Shown here piece by piece: positions 55,710 to 64,000 of a stretch of DNA of 64,000 bases. Under the pieces are notes generated by a model. The model was not told the origin of the DNA and searched no databases. It was given only the letters and a program-made list of their open reading frames with translations. Within the stretch, counting starts at the first letter, position 1. Each line of letters starts with the position of its first letter. A program made the position numbers and the translations under genes. The DNA lies in the NCBI RefSeq assembly GCF_014836405.1, contig NZ_JACSQU010000001.1, forward strand, positions 1,674,001 through 1,738,000. The letters are read 5' to 3'. The stretch is from Brevundimonas guildfordensis (GTDB lineage: Bacteria > Pseudomonadota > Alphaproteobacteria > Caulobacterales > Caulobacteraceae).

Positions 55710-56219
55710 TTACTGCCCGGCGGGGCAGTCGCCGATGCGCTCGGCCGTCATGGTGACCTTGGTCTGGGCCATCTGCGGCGTCGGCGCCGGGTCCATCCTG
55801 GTGGTGACCTCGGTCACGTAGCGGCTGTTGAAGTCGCCGGTCACGCGGATGGTGGAGTCGGCCTTCATATTGCCCGGCAGGGTGCAGGAAGACGTAGCGA
55901 CCATGGCGTCGCCCTGACGCGCGAACGGCTGGGTCGTACAGTCGGCGCCCGGCTGCTGGGCGCTGGCCGGCGCTTCCAGCTCGGCGTCCTTGATGCAGAC
56001 GTCCTGCGCCGGGACCGAGGCGCCGCCCGGCATGCCTTCCATGGCGGTGGACACGCGCCACAGGCCCGGCTTGGGCGCGTCGAGCGTCGCCGGAGCGGCG
56101 GCCGTCGAGGCGGTCTCAGCCCCGTCAGCAGCCGGGGCTTCGGCCTTGTTGTTGTTTCCGCAGGCCGACAGACCCATCAGGCAGACGACGGCGACGCCGC
56201 CGATGATCGCTGAACGCAT
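55710..56219 (-). CDS. DUF3617-family lipoprotein
   Basis: 169 residues with a lipobox (CLMGLSAC, Cys20). After an Ala/Thr-rich linker the DUF3617 pattern appears: KPGLWRVSTAMEGMPGG, a cysteine in QDVCIKD, DCTTQPFARQGDAMVATSSC, and beta strands TIRVTGDFNSRYVTEVTTRM. Four spaced cysteines could make two disulfides. Function unknown, envelope-located. The ribosome-binding site GAGGGGAG eight bases before the ATG is part of a hairpin (listed separately). Confidence 0.85.
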   Translation of the reverse strand: MRSAIIGGVAVVCLMGLSACGNNNKAEAPAADGAETASTAAAPATLDAPKPGLWRVSTAMEGMPGGASVPAQDVCIKDAELEAPASAQQPGADCTTQPFARQGDAMVATSSCTLPGNMKADSTIRVTGDFNSRYVTEVTTRMDPAPTPQMAQTKVTMTAERIGDCPAGQ

Positions 56220-56227
56220 GGCGCGCT

Positions 56228-56251
56228 CCCCTCTCGTTGAGAACCGAGGGG
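56228..56251 (-). promoter_or_regulatory. Hairpin that can mask the ribosome-binding site of the DUF3617 gene
   Basis: In the minus-strand leader, CCCCTC (56246-56251) is complementary to GAGGGG (56228-56233), with a 12-base loop. The second arm is the Shine-Dalgarno sequence eight bases before the ATG at 56219. Pairing would hide it. Confidence 0.4.
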
Positions 56252-56294
56252 ATAACGCCGGTCTAGCTTAACGGTTCATACCGCCGCGAGCGGT

Positions 56295-56963
56295 TCAGTC
56301 CAGGACGACGCCGGTGGTGCGCATGATCTCGGCGCGTAGCTCCGGCAGACCCAGGCCCTTCTCGGACGAGGTGACGGCCACGTGGGGGTAGGCGGCCGGG
56401 CGTTTGGCGATGGCCTTCAGCGTCGCCGCCTGCACCTTCGCGGCCTCGCCCGCCTTCAGCTTGTCGGCCTTGGTCAGGACGATCTGATAGGAGACGGCGG
56501 ACAGGTCGAGCGCGTCCAACGCCTCGTCATCGACCTTCTTCAGGCCATGTCGGCTGTCGATCAGCAGATAGACGCGCTTCAGCGTCACCCGGCCGCGCAG
56601 ATAGTCGCGGCCCAGGTCCTGAAACTTCTTCACCGTGGTCTTGGAAGCCTTGGCCCAGCCGTAGCCGGGCAGGTCGACCAGACGCATCCGGCCGTCCAGG
56701 TCGAAGAAGTTGACCTCGCGCGTGCGGCCCGGCTCGTTCGAGGCGCGCGCCAGCTTGTGCATACCGACCAGGCCGTTGATCAGGCTGGACTTGCCGACGT
56801 TGGAGCGACCGGCGAAGGCGATCTCGGGCAGGTCCGGGGTCGGCAGCTGCTCGATCTTGGCGCAACCCATGATGAAGGTCGCGGGGCGCGCGAACAGGAC
56901 GCGCGCCGCCTCGATCTCGGCGTCGGAATATTCTCCGACCTTGGGCTCGTCAGAAGCGTCCAA
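56295..56963 (-). CDS. engB: Ribosome biogenesis GTP-binding protein EngB/YsxC
   Basis: 222-residue essential GTPase for large-subunit assembly and cell division. G1 [14 protein letters not shown]2-region [15 protein letters not shown]3 [11 protein letters not shown]4 LTKADKL and G5 VTSSEKG are all present. The start ATG lies four bases after the yidC stop on the same strand. The order rpmH-rnpA-yidC-engB is common in alphaproteobacteria. Confidence 0.96.
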   Translation of the reverse strand: MDASDEPKVGEYSDAEIEAARVLFARPATFIMGCAKIEQLPTPDLPEIAFAGRSNVGKSSLINGLVGMHKLARASNEPGRTREVNFFDLDGRMRLVDLPGYGWAKASKTTVKKFQDLGRDYLRGRVTLKRVYLLIDSRHGLKKVDDEALDALDLSAVSYQIVLTKADKLKAGEAAKVQAATLKAIAKRPAAYPHVAVTSSEKGLGLPELRAEIMRTTGVVLD

Positions 56964-56967
56964 ACGA

Positions 56968-58770
56968 TCAGGCCTTTTTGAAACGGGCGATGAAGCTGTC
57001 GATCGGGTTCTCGGCGCCGAAGCGATGCATGATCACATACTGCTGGAGGATCGACAGGACGTTGTTCCAGGCCCAGTAGATCAACAGGCCAGCCGCGAAC
57101 GGGGCCATGATGAAGGTGAAGACGATCGGCATCAGGGCGAAGATCTGACGCTGCATCGGGTCTTGCGCCGGCGGGTTCATCGCCATCTGCAGCCACATGG
57201 TGAAGCCGTAGACCAGCGGCAGCACGCCCAGGTGCAGCGGGCCGTTCAGGATGCCGCCCAGCACCGGCAGCGTGGCCGGATCCCAGGGAATGGCGCCGAA
57301 CAGGTTCCAGACCGTCGACGGGTCGCGCGCCGACAGGTCGCGGATCCAGCCGAAGAACGGCGCGTGACGCATCTCGATGGTCACGAACAGCACCTTGTAC
57401 AGGGCGTAGAAGACCGGGATCTGCACCACCATCGGCAGACAGCCCGCCAGCGGATTGATCTTCTCCCGCTGATAAAGGGCCATCATCTCCTGCTGCTGCT
57501 TCTGCGGATCGGAGCCGTGCTTCTTCTTGATCTCCTCCATCTTGGGCTGGAGGGTCCGCATCTTGGACAGGCTCTCGTAGGACTTGTTGGCCAGCGGGAA
57601 GAGGACCAGCTTGACCACGACCGTCAGGGCCAGGATGGCCAGGCCGAAGTTGCCCAGAACGCCGTAGAAGAACTCCACCACGGCGAAGATCGGGCGCGTC
57701 AGGAACCAGAACATGCCCCAGTCGATGGCGTAGACGAAACGCGGCAGGCCGAGCGATTCCTCATAGCCCTTCAGCACCTCGGCGCGCTTGGCGCCGGCGA
57801 ACAGCCGCTGAGTCTCTTCGATCTGCCGGCCCGGCTGGATGGTGTGGGTGGCGCCCAGCATGGCGGCTTCGTGGATGTTCATCCCGTCGGCGTCGCGCAC
57901 CGAGAAGCGGCCTTCGATGGCCTCGTTCTGGCTCGGGATCAGAGCCGCCAGCCAGTATTTGTCGGTGATGCCCATCCAGCCGCCGACCGAATCCTTCTGG
58001 ATGCGCGGCTTCTTGGCCCAGTCCTTGTACTTGACCTGTTCGGTGGTGAATTTGCCGTCCGAACCGAAGGCGCCGATGGCCCCCTCGTGCAGGATCATCT
58101 GCTTGCCCAGGTCGACCGGGACGCCCTGGCGCTCCACGCGGCCATAGGGGGCGATGGCGATGGCCTGGGTTCCCAGGTTGGCGACCGTGTCTTTGACCGT
58201 GAACATATACTGCTCGTCGATCGAGACGAGGCGGGTGAAGCGCAGGCCCGAACCATTGTCCCAGGTCAGCTCAACCGGGGTGGCCGGCGTCAGGGTCTCG
58301 CCCTTGGTCAGACGCCAGACGGTATTGGGGCCCGGCACGCCGCCGGCGACGTTCGGACCGCTCCAGCCGAACTGGGCGAAATAGGCGTGCTCCATCCCCT
58401 GCGGGCGGAACAGCTCGACCGGCGGCGAGCTCTTGTCGAGCGTTTCCTTGTAGTTGGTCAGATACAGGTCATCGATGCGCGCGCCCTGCAGCGACAGCGA
58501 GCCCTTCAGCGTCGGCGTCTGGATCGGCACCCGGGCGACGGCGCCCAGGGCTTGAGCCCGGTCCTTGATGAAGACGCCCGGCGCGGGGCCCGTCGGCGTC
58601 AGGCCGGCGTCGGCCGAAGCTTCGCGCGCCTTCTGCTGCTCGGCGGCGACAATCTGCGCCTGACGACGGCTCTCGGCCTGCGGGCGCATCACCATGAAGT
58701 AGTAGACGCCCATGATCAGGGCCGCGCACACGAAGAAGATGATGGTGTTGCGCGAATTCTGGGTCTGCAT
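56968..58770 (-). CDS. yidC: Membrane protein insertase YidC
   Basis: 600 residues. N-terminal helix ([20 protein letters not shown]), then a Gln/Ala-rich linker, the large periplasmic beta-supersandwich to about residue 360, and the conserved five-helix insertase core: [79 protein letters not shown]. The conserved arginine of the hydrophilic groove is expected in this core. Starts five bases after the rnpA stop. It inserts membrane proteins with or without SecYEG. Confidence 0.97.
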   Translation of the reverse strand: MQTQNSRNTIIFFVCAALIMGVYYFMVMRPQAESRRQAQIVAAEQQKAREASADAGLTPTGPAPGVFIKDRAQALGAVARVPIQTPTLKGSLSLQGARIDDLYLTNYKETLDKSSPPVELFRPQGMEHAYFAQFGWSGPNVAGGVPGPNTVWRLTKGETLTPATPVELTWDNGSGLRFTRLVSIDEQYMFTVKDTVANLGTQAIAIAPYGRVERQGVPVDLGKQMILHEGAIGAFGSDGKFTTEQVKYKDWAKKPRIQKDSVGGWMGITDKYWLAALIPSQNEAIEGRFSVRDADGMNIHEAAMLGATHTIQPGRQIEETQRLFAGAKRAEVLKGYEESLGLPRFVYAIDWGMFWFLTRPIFAVVEFFYGVLGNFGLAILALTVVVKLVLFPLANKSYESLSKMRTLQPKMEEIKKKHGSDPQKQQQEMMALYQREKINPLAGCLPMVVQIPVFYALYKVLFVTIEMRHAPFFGWIRDLSARDPSTVWNLFGAIPWDPATLPVLGGILNGPLHLGVLPLVYGFTMWLQMAMNPPAQDPMQRQIFALMPIVFTFIMAPFAAGLLIYWAWNNVLSILQQYVIMHRFGAENPIDSFIARFKKA

Positions 58771-58775
58771 CGGGA

Positions 58776-59231
58776 TCAGCGGTCCTGGTCGGCGGGGCGC
58801 GGGTCGGCGGGGCGCGGGTTGGAGGCGGCGCGGGTCGGTGTCGAGGCGGTCGAAACGGCCCGGTCTCCCATATCGGAGGCCGCGCGCGGGGTTGCGAGCC
58901 TTGTAAGGGCCGATTTCACGTCGTCAAGCAAGCGGTCCCAGTCGCGGTCCGCGGTGCCCATGCGGGCGATGAACACATAGTCGCATCCCGCCCGCCCGTG
59001 TAGCGGCGTCAGCAGACGCGCGGCTTCGCGCAGACGGCGCTTGGCGCGGTTGCGCACGACGGCGCCGCCGATCTTGCGGGTGGCGGTGAATCCAAGGCGC
59101 ACCAGGGGATCGCCGTCGGCGCGATCCAACTGCTGGACCACCACGGCGCCGCGGGCCTGGGAAACGCCTTTGGCGGCCGCCAGAAACTGGGGCCGCCTCA
59201 ACAGGCGATCGATTTTCATCAGATCGGTCAT
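58776..59231 (-). CDS. rnpA: Ribonuclease P protein component
   Basis: 151 residues, longer than usual (about 120) because of an Ala/Arg/Pro-rich tail after residue 120 ([16 protein letters not shown]) with a short repeat. Core: [32 protein letters not shown] with the RNR motif in [14 protein letters not shown], and [17 protein letters not shown]. Assists the catalytic RNA in processing the 5' end of tRNAs. No yidD lies between it and yidC, unlike many bacteria. Confidence 0.95.
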   Translation of the reverse strand: MTDLMKIDRLLRRPQFLAAAKGVSQARGAVVVQQLDRADGDPLVRLGFTATRKIGGAVVRNRAKRRLREAARLLTPLHGRAGCDYVFIARMGTADRDWDRLLDDVKSALTRLATPRAASDMGDRAVSTASTPTRAASNPRPADPRPADQDR

Positions 59232-59265
59232 GCGCCCCGCCCTGAAAGCAAGTGGGCGCGTGACG

Positions 59266-59400
59266 TCAGGCCGTCAGGCGCTTACGGCCCTTGGCGCGGC
59301 GACGCGCAACAATCTTTTGACCGTTCGTGGTGGCCATCCGCGAACGGAAGCCGTGACGGCGCTTGCGCACGAGTCGCGACGGCTGATAGGTCCGCTTCAC
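59266..59400 (-). CDS. rpmH: 50S ribosomal protein L34
   Basis: 44 residues beginning [20 protein letters not shown] and ending with the basic [13 protein letters not shown], the full L34 pattern. The start is GTG at 59400 with GGAG six to nine bases upstream; the frame is open further upstream but without family sequence. First gene of rpmH-rnpA-yidC-engB. Confidence 0.97.
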   Translation of the reverse strand: MKRTYQPSRLVRKRRHGFRSRMATTNGQKIVARRRAKGRKRLTA

Positions 59401-59579
59401 GGTCGGCTCCGGGTTACTGGGGTTGGCGACAGACACAAGCGTCAGCCGCGAGAGAGGCGGGCGTATAAGCGGCGACAGCACGGGAGTCAACGCCACAGCC
59501 GCTTTTCCGTGCGCTCGACAGACGCGCACGGCGGCTGGAAATCCGCTAGGGATGCAGAAGGAAGAGGACGGAGCGCGGT

Positions 59580-60305
59580 TTGAACCGGGTCAAAAGATTT
59601 CTGCCCCTGGCCGTGCTGCTGGCCGCCGCCGCCCTGATCTTCGGCATGGGCTGGAATCGCTATCTGTCGCTGGACACGCTGCGTGAACACGGGACGGTGT
59701 TGGAGACCCTGGTCGCCCAGCGCTACCTGCTGACGCTGGGCGCCCTGATGCTGATCTTCGCCCTGCTGACGGCCAGCGTGGTGCCGGGCGTCGTCTTCAT
59801 CACCGTGACGGCGGGCTATCTGTTCGGGCCGTGGGTCGGGGGCGTGGCCACCGCCTTCGCCGCAACCGTGGGAGCCTTGGCTGTGTATTACGTTGGACGC
59901 ACAGCCCTGGGCGATTCCTTACGCCGCCGCGCCGCGGCTGACACCGGCCTGTTGAACAAGGTCTGCGCTGGGGTGGACAAGAACACCTTCTGGTATGTGC
60001 TGGTCGCGCGCCTAGTGGTCACCGTGCCCTTTCACATGATCAATGTGGCGGCGGGCGTCATGGCGGCGCCCTTGCGCCCCTATGTCGTCGCCACCTTCGT
60101 CGGCCTGCTGCCCGCCCATGTCATCTATTGCTGGATCGGCCACAGCCTGCACGAAGTGCTGATCACCAACCCAAGCCCGGACATCCGCAGCCTGTTCGCG
60201 GAGTTCTTCTGGCCGCTGATGGGCGTGGCCTTCCTGTCGATGCTGCTGCCCCTGCTGCTCAAGCTGGCCCAGAAGCTGCGCGCTTCCCCCCGGGAGGCGT
60301 CATGA
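59580..60305 (+). CDS. TVP38/TMEM64 (VTT) family membrane protein
   Basis: 241 residues from a TTG start with GGAG six bases upstream. A signal-anchor-like first helix is followed by the VTT/SNARE-associated core: [40 protein letters not shown] and, near the C-terminal third, [20 protein letters not shown]. Relatives of this DedA-like superfamily are linked to lipid scrambling or ion coupling; no substrate is established here. Its TGA overlaps the histidine kinase ATG (ATGA), so the two are coupled and the kinase may sense a membrane state. Confidence 0.9.
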   Translation: MNRVKRFLPLAVLLAAAALIFGMGWNRYLSLDTLREHGTVLETLVAQRYLLTLGALMLIFALLTASVVPGVVFITVTAGYLFGPWVGGVATAFAATVGALAVYYVGRTALGDSLRRRAAADTGLLNKVCAGVDKNTFWYVLVARLVVTVPFHMINVAAGVMAAPLRPYVVATFVGLLPAHVIYCWIGHSLHEVLITNPSPDIRSLFAEFFWPLMGVAFLSMLLPLLLKLAQKLRASPREAS

Positions 60306-61762
60306 CCGCCAGCGAGCTGCAGTCCCCCATGCCCGAGATCACAACCGTGATGGAACGGCCCGAGCCGCGCCGCCGGTTCGCCCTGCCGTCGCCGGACGGC
60401 CTGTCGGTGCGGCTGCTGGTGCTGACGGTCGTTTTCACCCTGTCGGTCGTCGGCCTGATCATCGTGCCCAGCGCCGCCTCCTTCCAGGAGCGGTGGTTGA
60501 TGGACCGGTTGCAGGCGGCCGAGCTGGCTTCGGTCGGGGTCGAGGCCCTGCCCTATTCGGCGGTGGAGGATACGACGGCGGAGCAGTTGCTCAGCATCGG
60601 CGGAGTGCAGTCGGTCGTGGTCGGCGAACAGGGCGTGCGCCGCCTGCTGCTGCAGGCCCCCAACCTGCCGCGCGCGCCCGAACTGATCGACCTGCGCCAA
60701 CCCAATATCGGCGCGCGGCTGACGGCCCCGTGGAAGACCCTGTTCGGCCACCCGGACCGCTCGCTGCGGGTGCAGGCGGCGCCGCGCTACCGCTCGGGCG
60801 ACCTGATCGAGATCCTGGCGCCCGCCGAGCCCTTGAAGAAGGAGCTGGCGACCTATCTGCGGAATAATCTGGCGGTCGCCCTGCTGATCGCGGCGGTGGC
60901 GGGCGGCCTGCTGTACGCCGCCCTGTCCTATCTGGTGCTGCAGCCGCTGGGCCGGGTGACGCGCTCGATCGAGCGCTTCGCCGCCAATCCGGAAAGCCCG
61001 CCTGAACCGCCGTCCAACCGCCGCGACGAGATCGGCCGGGTCGAGCGCGAGCTGGCCCGGATGCAGGAAGAGGTGCGCCAATCCCTGCGCTCGCGCGCCC
61101 GTCTGGCGGCGCTGGGCGAGGCGGTGGCCAAGATCAACCACGACCTGCGCAACATGCTGACCTCGGCCCAGATGGCGTCCGAGCGGCTGTCGACCTCGTC
61201 CGACCCGCTGGTGGCGACCGCCCTGCCCCGGCTGGAGCGCGCCCTGGGCCGGGCCTCGACCCTGGCGCGCAACGTCCTGGCCTATGGCAAGACCGAGGAG
61301 CCGGCGCCCCAGCGTCAGAAGATGCTGTTGGCCCGCGCCGTCGCCGCCGCCGCCGAGGACGCCGGGCTGGAGCCGGACGGGGTGAAGCTGGTGCGCGACC
61401 TGCCCGCCCGCTTCACCGTCAACGCCGACCCCGACCAGTTGCACCGCATCCTCGTCAATCTGATGCGCAACGCCCGACAGGCCATCGAGGCCAACCCCGA
61501 GAACGGGGGCAAGGGCGCCATCACCGTGAGCGCGGCGACCGAGGAGAGCGAGGCCGTCATCGCCATTGCCGACAACGGCCCGGGCATTCCGCCGCGCCTG
61601 GCCGCGCGCCTGTTCGAGCCCTTCGTCAGCGGCAGCAAGACGGACGGCACGGGCCTGGGCCTGACCATTTCGCGCGAGCTGGCGGCGAACCACGGGGGGT
61701 CGCTGATGCTGGTCGACACCGGAGCGCGGGGCGCACGGTTCGAACTGCGCCTGCCGACCTAG
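60302..61762 (+). CDS. Membrane sensor histidine kinase
   Basis: 486 residues from ATG 60302 (GGAGG six bases upstream). A helix near residue 45, a periplasmic sensing domain of about 130 residues, a second helix (VALLIAAVAGGLLYAALSYL) and a HAMP-like linker (QPLGRVTRSIERFAANPE) precede the kinase. The phosphoacceptor is His280 in AKINHDLRNML. The N-box NLMRNARQAIEAN, G1 IADNGPGIPP, F-box LFEPFVSG and G2 GTGLGLTIS are intact. No response regulator is adjacent, so it is an orphan here, coupled to the VTT gene. Confidence 0.93.
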   Translation: MTASELQSPMPEITTVMERPEPRRRFALPSPDGLSVRLLVLTVVFTLSVVGLIIVPSAASFQERWLMDRLQAAELASVGVEALPYSAVEDTTAEQLLSIGGVQSVVVGEQGVRRLLLQAPNLPRAPELIDLRQPNIGARLTAPWKTLFGHPDRSLRVQAAPRYRSGDLIEILAPAEPLKKELATYLRNNLAVALLIAAVAGGLLYAALSYLVLQPLGRVTRSIERFAANPESPPEPPSNRRDEIGRVERELARMQEEVRQSLRSRARLAALGEAVAKINHDLRNMLTSAQMASERLSTSSDPLVATALPRLERALGRASTLARNVLAYGKTEEPAPQRQKMLLARAVAAAAEDAGLEPDGVKLVRDLPARFTVNADPDQLHRILVNLMRNARQAIEANPENGGKGAITVSAATEESEAVIAIADNGPGIPPRLAARLFEPFVSGSKTDGTGLGLTISRELAANHGGSLMLVDTGARGARFELRLPT

Positions 61763-61858
61763 GACGCAGCCAAAGCGACTCATAAAGCGTTGTTCCCCTG
61801 AAGTCTTGGAAACGCCAAGCTTGCGGCGTTCCGTCGCCGCGTCAGAAGGAGATTTTCG

Positions 61859-62362
61859 ATGATTCGCTTTCCCGTCCCGCGAAGCGCCGCCCTGGTCCTG
61901 CCCCTGGCCCTGGCCGTCCTGACCGCACCGGCGGTCGCCCAGACGACGACGCCGGGCGCCGCCCAGGCTCAGACCCCCAGCCAGGCCGAGACCCAGTCGC
62001 GCGATCACGTCGCAGACATGCTGGCCAAAGGCGAGCGCTACCGACGCGCGCCCGATTCGGCGCAAACGCCCGAAGAGCTGCGTCAGACCCGCGCCCTGAA
62101 CGCCGAGATCGTCGCCCAGAACGACCTGGCCGAGAACGAGGACCGCGCCAATCAGGCCGCCCATGCCGAGGCCCAGCAGCGTTGGCAGGAGAGCGAGGCC
62201 GAGGCTCAAGCCGCGCGCGAACGGCATGAGGCCGACCTGCGCGCGTCTGCGGAAGCCCAGGCCCGCTATGATCGCCAGATGGCCGACTGGCGCGCCACCG
62301 TAGCGGCCTGCGAGCGCGGCGACCGCGCCCGGTGCAACGCCGGTCGCCAGACGCCGAACTAG
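61859..62362 (+). CDS. Secreted coiled-coil hypothetical protein
   Basis: 167 residues with AGAAGGAG about nine bases before the ATG. Signal peptide (LVLPLALAVLTAPAVAQ). The mature part is Gln/Ala/Glu-rich and almost entirely helical (ENEDRANQAAHAEAQQRWQE, AQAARERHEADLRASAEAQA), with a Cys pair at the C-terminus (AACERGDRARCNAG). Probably a periplasmic coiled coil; function unknown. A strong terminator follows. Confidence 0.75.
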   Translation: MIRFPVPRSAALVLPLALAVLTAPAVAQTTTPGAAQAQTPSQAETQSRDHVADMLAKGERYRRAPDSAQTPEELRQTRALNAEIVAQNDLAENEDRANQAAHAEAQQRWQESEAEAQAARERHEADLRASAEAQARYDRQMADWRATVAACERGDRARCNAGRQTPN

Positions 62363-62376
62363 GCCGTGTAAATAAA

Positions 62377-62418
62377 GAAAAGGGCGCCGCCGACCCTACG
62401 TCGGCGGCGCCCTTTTTA
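62377..62418. terminator. Strong bidirectional terminator
   Basis: AGGGCGCCGCCGA and TCGGCGGCGCCCT form a 13-bp stem (62381-62413) flanked by AAA on one side and TTTTT on the other. It separates the convergent coiled-coil gene and nrdB. Confidence 0.9.
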
Positions 62419-62438
62419 CTGAGCCTCAGCGGGCCGGA

Positions 62439-63482
62439 TCAGGCCTCGACGCTGTCCGAGCGGCGCTTCATCATATTGTCGAAGCTGTCCCAGACGCCAT
62501 CGGCGCCATGCCAGGCCCCTTGCGTCGCCGCCTTGGAGTATTCGGTGGCGCGGGCCTCGAAGAAGTTGGCGTGCTCCACGCCGCTGAGCAGCGACTGCAG
62601 CCACGGCAGCGGGTTCTCCGTCACCCCATAGACTTCCGGCAGTTGCAGCTGGCGCAGGCGCCAGTCGGCGATGAAGCGGATGTAGGCCTTGATGTCATCC
62701 GGCGTCATGCCGTTCACCGGACCCATCTCGAAGGCCAGGTCGATGAACTTGTCCTCCATCTCGATCACCGTCTTGCAGCAGTCGACGATGTCGTCGGCCA
62801 CGGCCTTGGTGACGGCGCCCGTCTCCTTGTTGAAGGCGTGGTACAGCTTGATGATGCCCTCGCAGTGCAGGCTCTCGTCGCGCACCGACCAGGACACGAT
62901 CTGACCCATGCCCTTCATCTTGGACTGGCGCGGGAAGTTCATCAGCATGGCGAAGCTGGCGAACAGCTGCAGCCCCTCCGAGAAGCCCCCGAACATAGCC
63001 AGCGTCCGGCATACGTCGGCGTCGGTCTCGACGCCGAACTGGCCCATGAAGTCATGCTTGTCGCGCATGGCCTCGTATTCCATGAAGGCGCCGAACTCGC
63101 TCTCGGGCATGCCGATGGTCTCGAGCAGCAGGGCGTAGGCCGCGATATGGATCGTCTCCATATTGGCGAACGCCGCCAGCATCATCTTCACTTCGGTCGG
63201 TTTGAACACCCGGCCGTAGCGCTCCATGTAGTTGTCCTGAACCTCGATGTCCGCCTGGGTGAAGAAGCGGAAGATCTGGGTCAGCAGGTTGCGCTCGCCG
63301 TCGTTCAGATTGGCCGCCCAGTCCTTGACGTCCTCGCCCATCGGGACTTCCTCGGGCATCCAGTGGACCTGCTGCTGCTTCTTCCACATATCGAAGGCCC
63401 ACGGGTAGCGGAACGGCTTGTAGGCGGCCGAGGGGGTCAGCAGGCCGGGCGTGCCGGGACGAATGATAGCGGGAGCGTTCAT
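62439..63482 (-). CDS. nrdB: Ribonucleoside-diphosphate reductase beta subunit
   Basis: 347-residue class I R2 protein that holds the diiron-tyrosyl radical for deoxyribonucleotide synthesis. Metal ligands and radical site are visible: QADIEVQDNYME (Asp/Glu), METhen-type helix written ANMETIHIAAYALL with Glu, His and the candidate radical Tyr, GFSEGLQLFASF (Glu) and VRDESLHCEG (Glu and His). The C-terminus (MMKRRSDSVEA) is the tail that docks to NrdA. nrdA is not adjacent. A dyad in its upstream region is listed separately. Confidence 0.96.
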   Translation of the reverse strand: MNAPAIIRPGTPGLLTPSAAYKPFRYPWAFDMWKKQQQVHWMPEEVPMGEDVKDWAANLNDGERNLLTQIFRFFTQADIEVQDNYMERYGRVFKPTEVKMMLAAFANMETIHIAAYALLLETIGMPESEFGAFMEYEAMRDKHDFMGQFGVETDADVCRTLAMFGGFSEGLQLFASFAMLMNFPRQSKMKGMGQIVSWSVRDESLHCEGIIKLYHAFNKETGAVTKAVADDIVDCCKTVIEMEDKFIDLAFEMGPVNGMTPDDIKAYIRFIADWRLRQLQLPEVYGVTENPLPWLQSLLSGVEHANFFEARATEYSKAATQGAWHGADGVWDSFDNMMKRRSDSVEA

Positions 63483-63560
63483 CGAAAGGACCTGAGGCGA
63501 ATCCGGAGAAGGTGCGTTTCACCATGCGTCCCCCTGCGCGCGGGGACAAGGGAGGATGCG

Positions 63561-63599
63561 CACATCTAGCGATCACTTTTCGATCGACCGCTAGATGTG
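63561..63599. promoter_or_regulatory. Inverted repeat upstream of nrdB
   Basis: CACATCTAGCG (63561-63571) and its exact complement CGCTAGATGTG (63589-63599) are separated by 17 bases containing CGATC-type half-sites. It lies about 80 bases upstream of the nrdB start and just before the divergent GST gene, so it could control both. NrdR boxes in nrd promoters are paired and AT-rich; this is a candidate for such a site or for another regulator. Confidence 0.5.
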
Positions 63600-63636
63600 G
63601 TGTTTCGATGACAGGAAACTGGGGAGGAAGATGGGG

Positions 63637-64000
63637 ATGGATTTCACGCTCTACGGCGCCGCCGGATCCGGGTCGGTCCCGGTCGAGGCCGCGCTCCGGC
63701 TGATCGGGCTGGACTATCAAGTGGTCGAGGCCCCTACCTGGGAAGGCGAGGCCGAACGCGCCAAGGTGGCGGCCGTCAACCCGATGCGGCAGGTGCCCGC
63801 CCTGATCACGCCGGCTGGGGAAGTCATCACCGAAAGCGCGGCCATCCTGATCTGGCTGGCCGATTCCCACCCGCAGGCGCGGCTGGCGCCGACGCTGGAC
63901 GATCGGCGTCGGGCGCAGTTCCTGCGCTGGATGAGCTTCATCCCCGCCGCCGTCTATTCGATGTTCTGGGTGCGCGACGAGCCGTCCCGCCTCGTGGGCG
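63637..64000 (+). CDS. Glutathione S-transferase family protein, 3' truncated by the window edge
   Basis: The frame runs from ATG 63637 (GGGAGGA eight bases upstream; an ATG two codons earlier is less well spaced) to the end of the window, giving 121 residues. The N-terminal thioredoxin-like GST domain is clear: FTLYGAAGSGSVPVEAALRL, VNPMRQVPALITPAGEVITE with the cis-proline, and SAAILIWLADSHP, the glutathione-binding S-A segment. The helical C-terminal domain begins near residue 85. Substrate unknown. Divergent from nrdB. Confidence 0.88.
   Translation, partial: MDFTLYGAAGSGSVPVEAALRLIGLDYQVVEAPTWEGEAERAKVAAVNPMRQVPALITPAGEVITESAAILIWLADSHPQARLAPTLDDRRRAQFLRWMSFIPAAVYSMFWVRDEPSRLVG

Overview
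The window is about 64 kb of GC-rich chromosomal DNA, roughly two thirds G+C by eye. It looks like an alphaproteobacterium of the order Caulobacterales, most like Brevundimonas. That placement is inferred from the abundant TonB-dependent receptors, a PhaR-type regulator, a short PutA without a ribbon-helix-helix domain, the order rpmH-rnpA-yidC-engB and the overall codon style. I see no rRNA, tRNA, prophage, IS element or CRISPR array. Coding is dense on both strands, with many 1-4 base stop/start overlaps.

Layout. 1-3350: end of a sulfotransferase, then a tightly coupled argB - HAD nucleotidase - dapD run (arginine and lysine/diaminopimelate synthesis). 3448-5760: a lipid-anchored subtilisin fused to an outer-membrane barrel. 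5761-9116: a REP-like pair, a thiolase, a hemolysin III-type membrane protein and the PHB regulator PhaR. 9173-15001: envelope glycosylation (an ArnC-like GT2 divergent from an ArnT-like GT39), HMG-CoA lyase, a methyltransferase and an alpha/beta hydrolase-TPR fusion. 15087-19542: bifunctional PutA divergent from a GT4 glycosyltransferase. 20350-27171: a TonB receptor facing a phnC-phnD-phnE-pstS phosphorus uptake operon.

27648-38082 is rich in polyamine genes: an ornithine decarboxylase, a bacterial deoxyhypusine-synthase-like enzyme, and agmatine deiminase plus N-carbamoylputrescine amidase. A four-gene envelope operon (including a PAP2 phosphatase that has lost a catalytic histidine, and a beta-helix protein) and a second TonB receptor lie between them. 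Three 40-bp tandem repeats with dyad symmetry lie upstream of the agmatine genes. 38384-41674 is an Oar-type TonB receptor.

41845-54650 is a surface-polymer and stress region: a KpsS-like capsule protein, an OmpA protein with a 25-proline linker, a low-GC insert carrying a CDP-glycerol synthesis and transfer pair, an otsB-GH15-otsA trehalose operon, and a kdsD - glycosyltransferase - polysaccharide export (OPX) operon. Together these suggest an exported, glycerol-phosphate-containing surface glycan that needs Kdo supply; this is inference. 54647-64000 is housekeeping: an LLM flavin oxidoreductase, a DUF3617 lipoprotein, engB-yidC-rnpA-rpmH, a VTT membrane protein coupled to a histidine kinase, a coiled-coil periplasmic protein, nrdB and the start of a GST.

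Several genes appear to start at TTG behind good Shine-Dalgarno sequences (12761, 20350, 27648, 33168, 59580), so ATG-only start calls would be wrong here.
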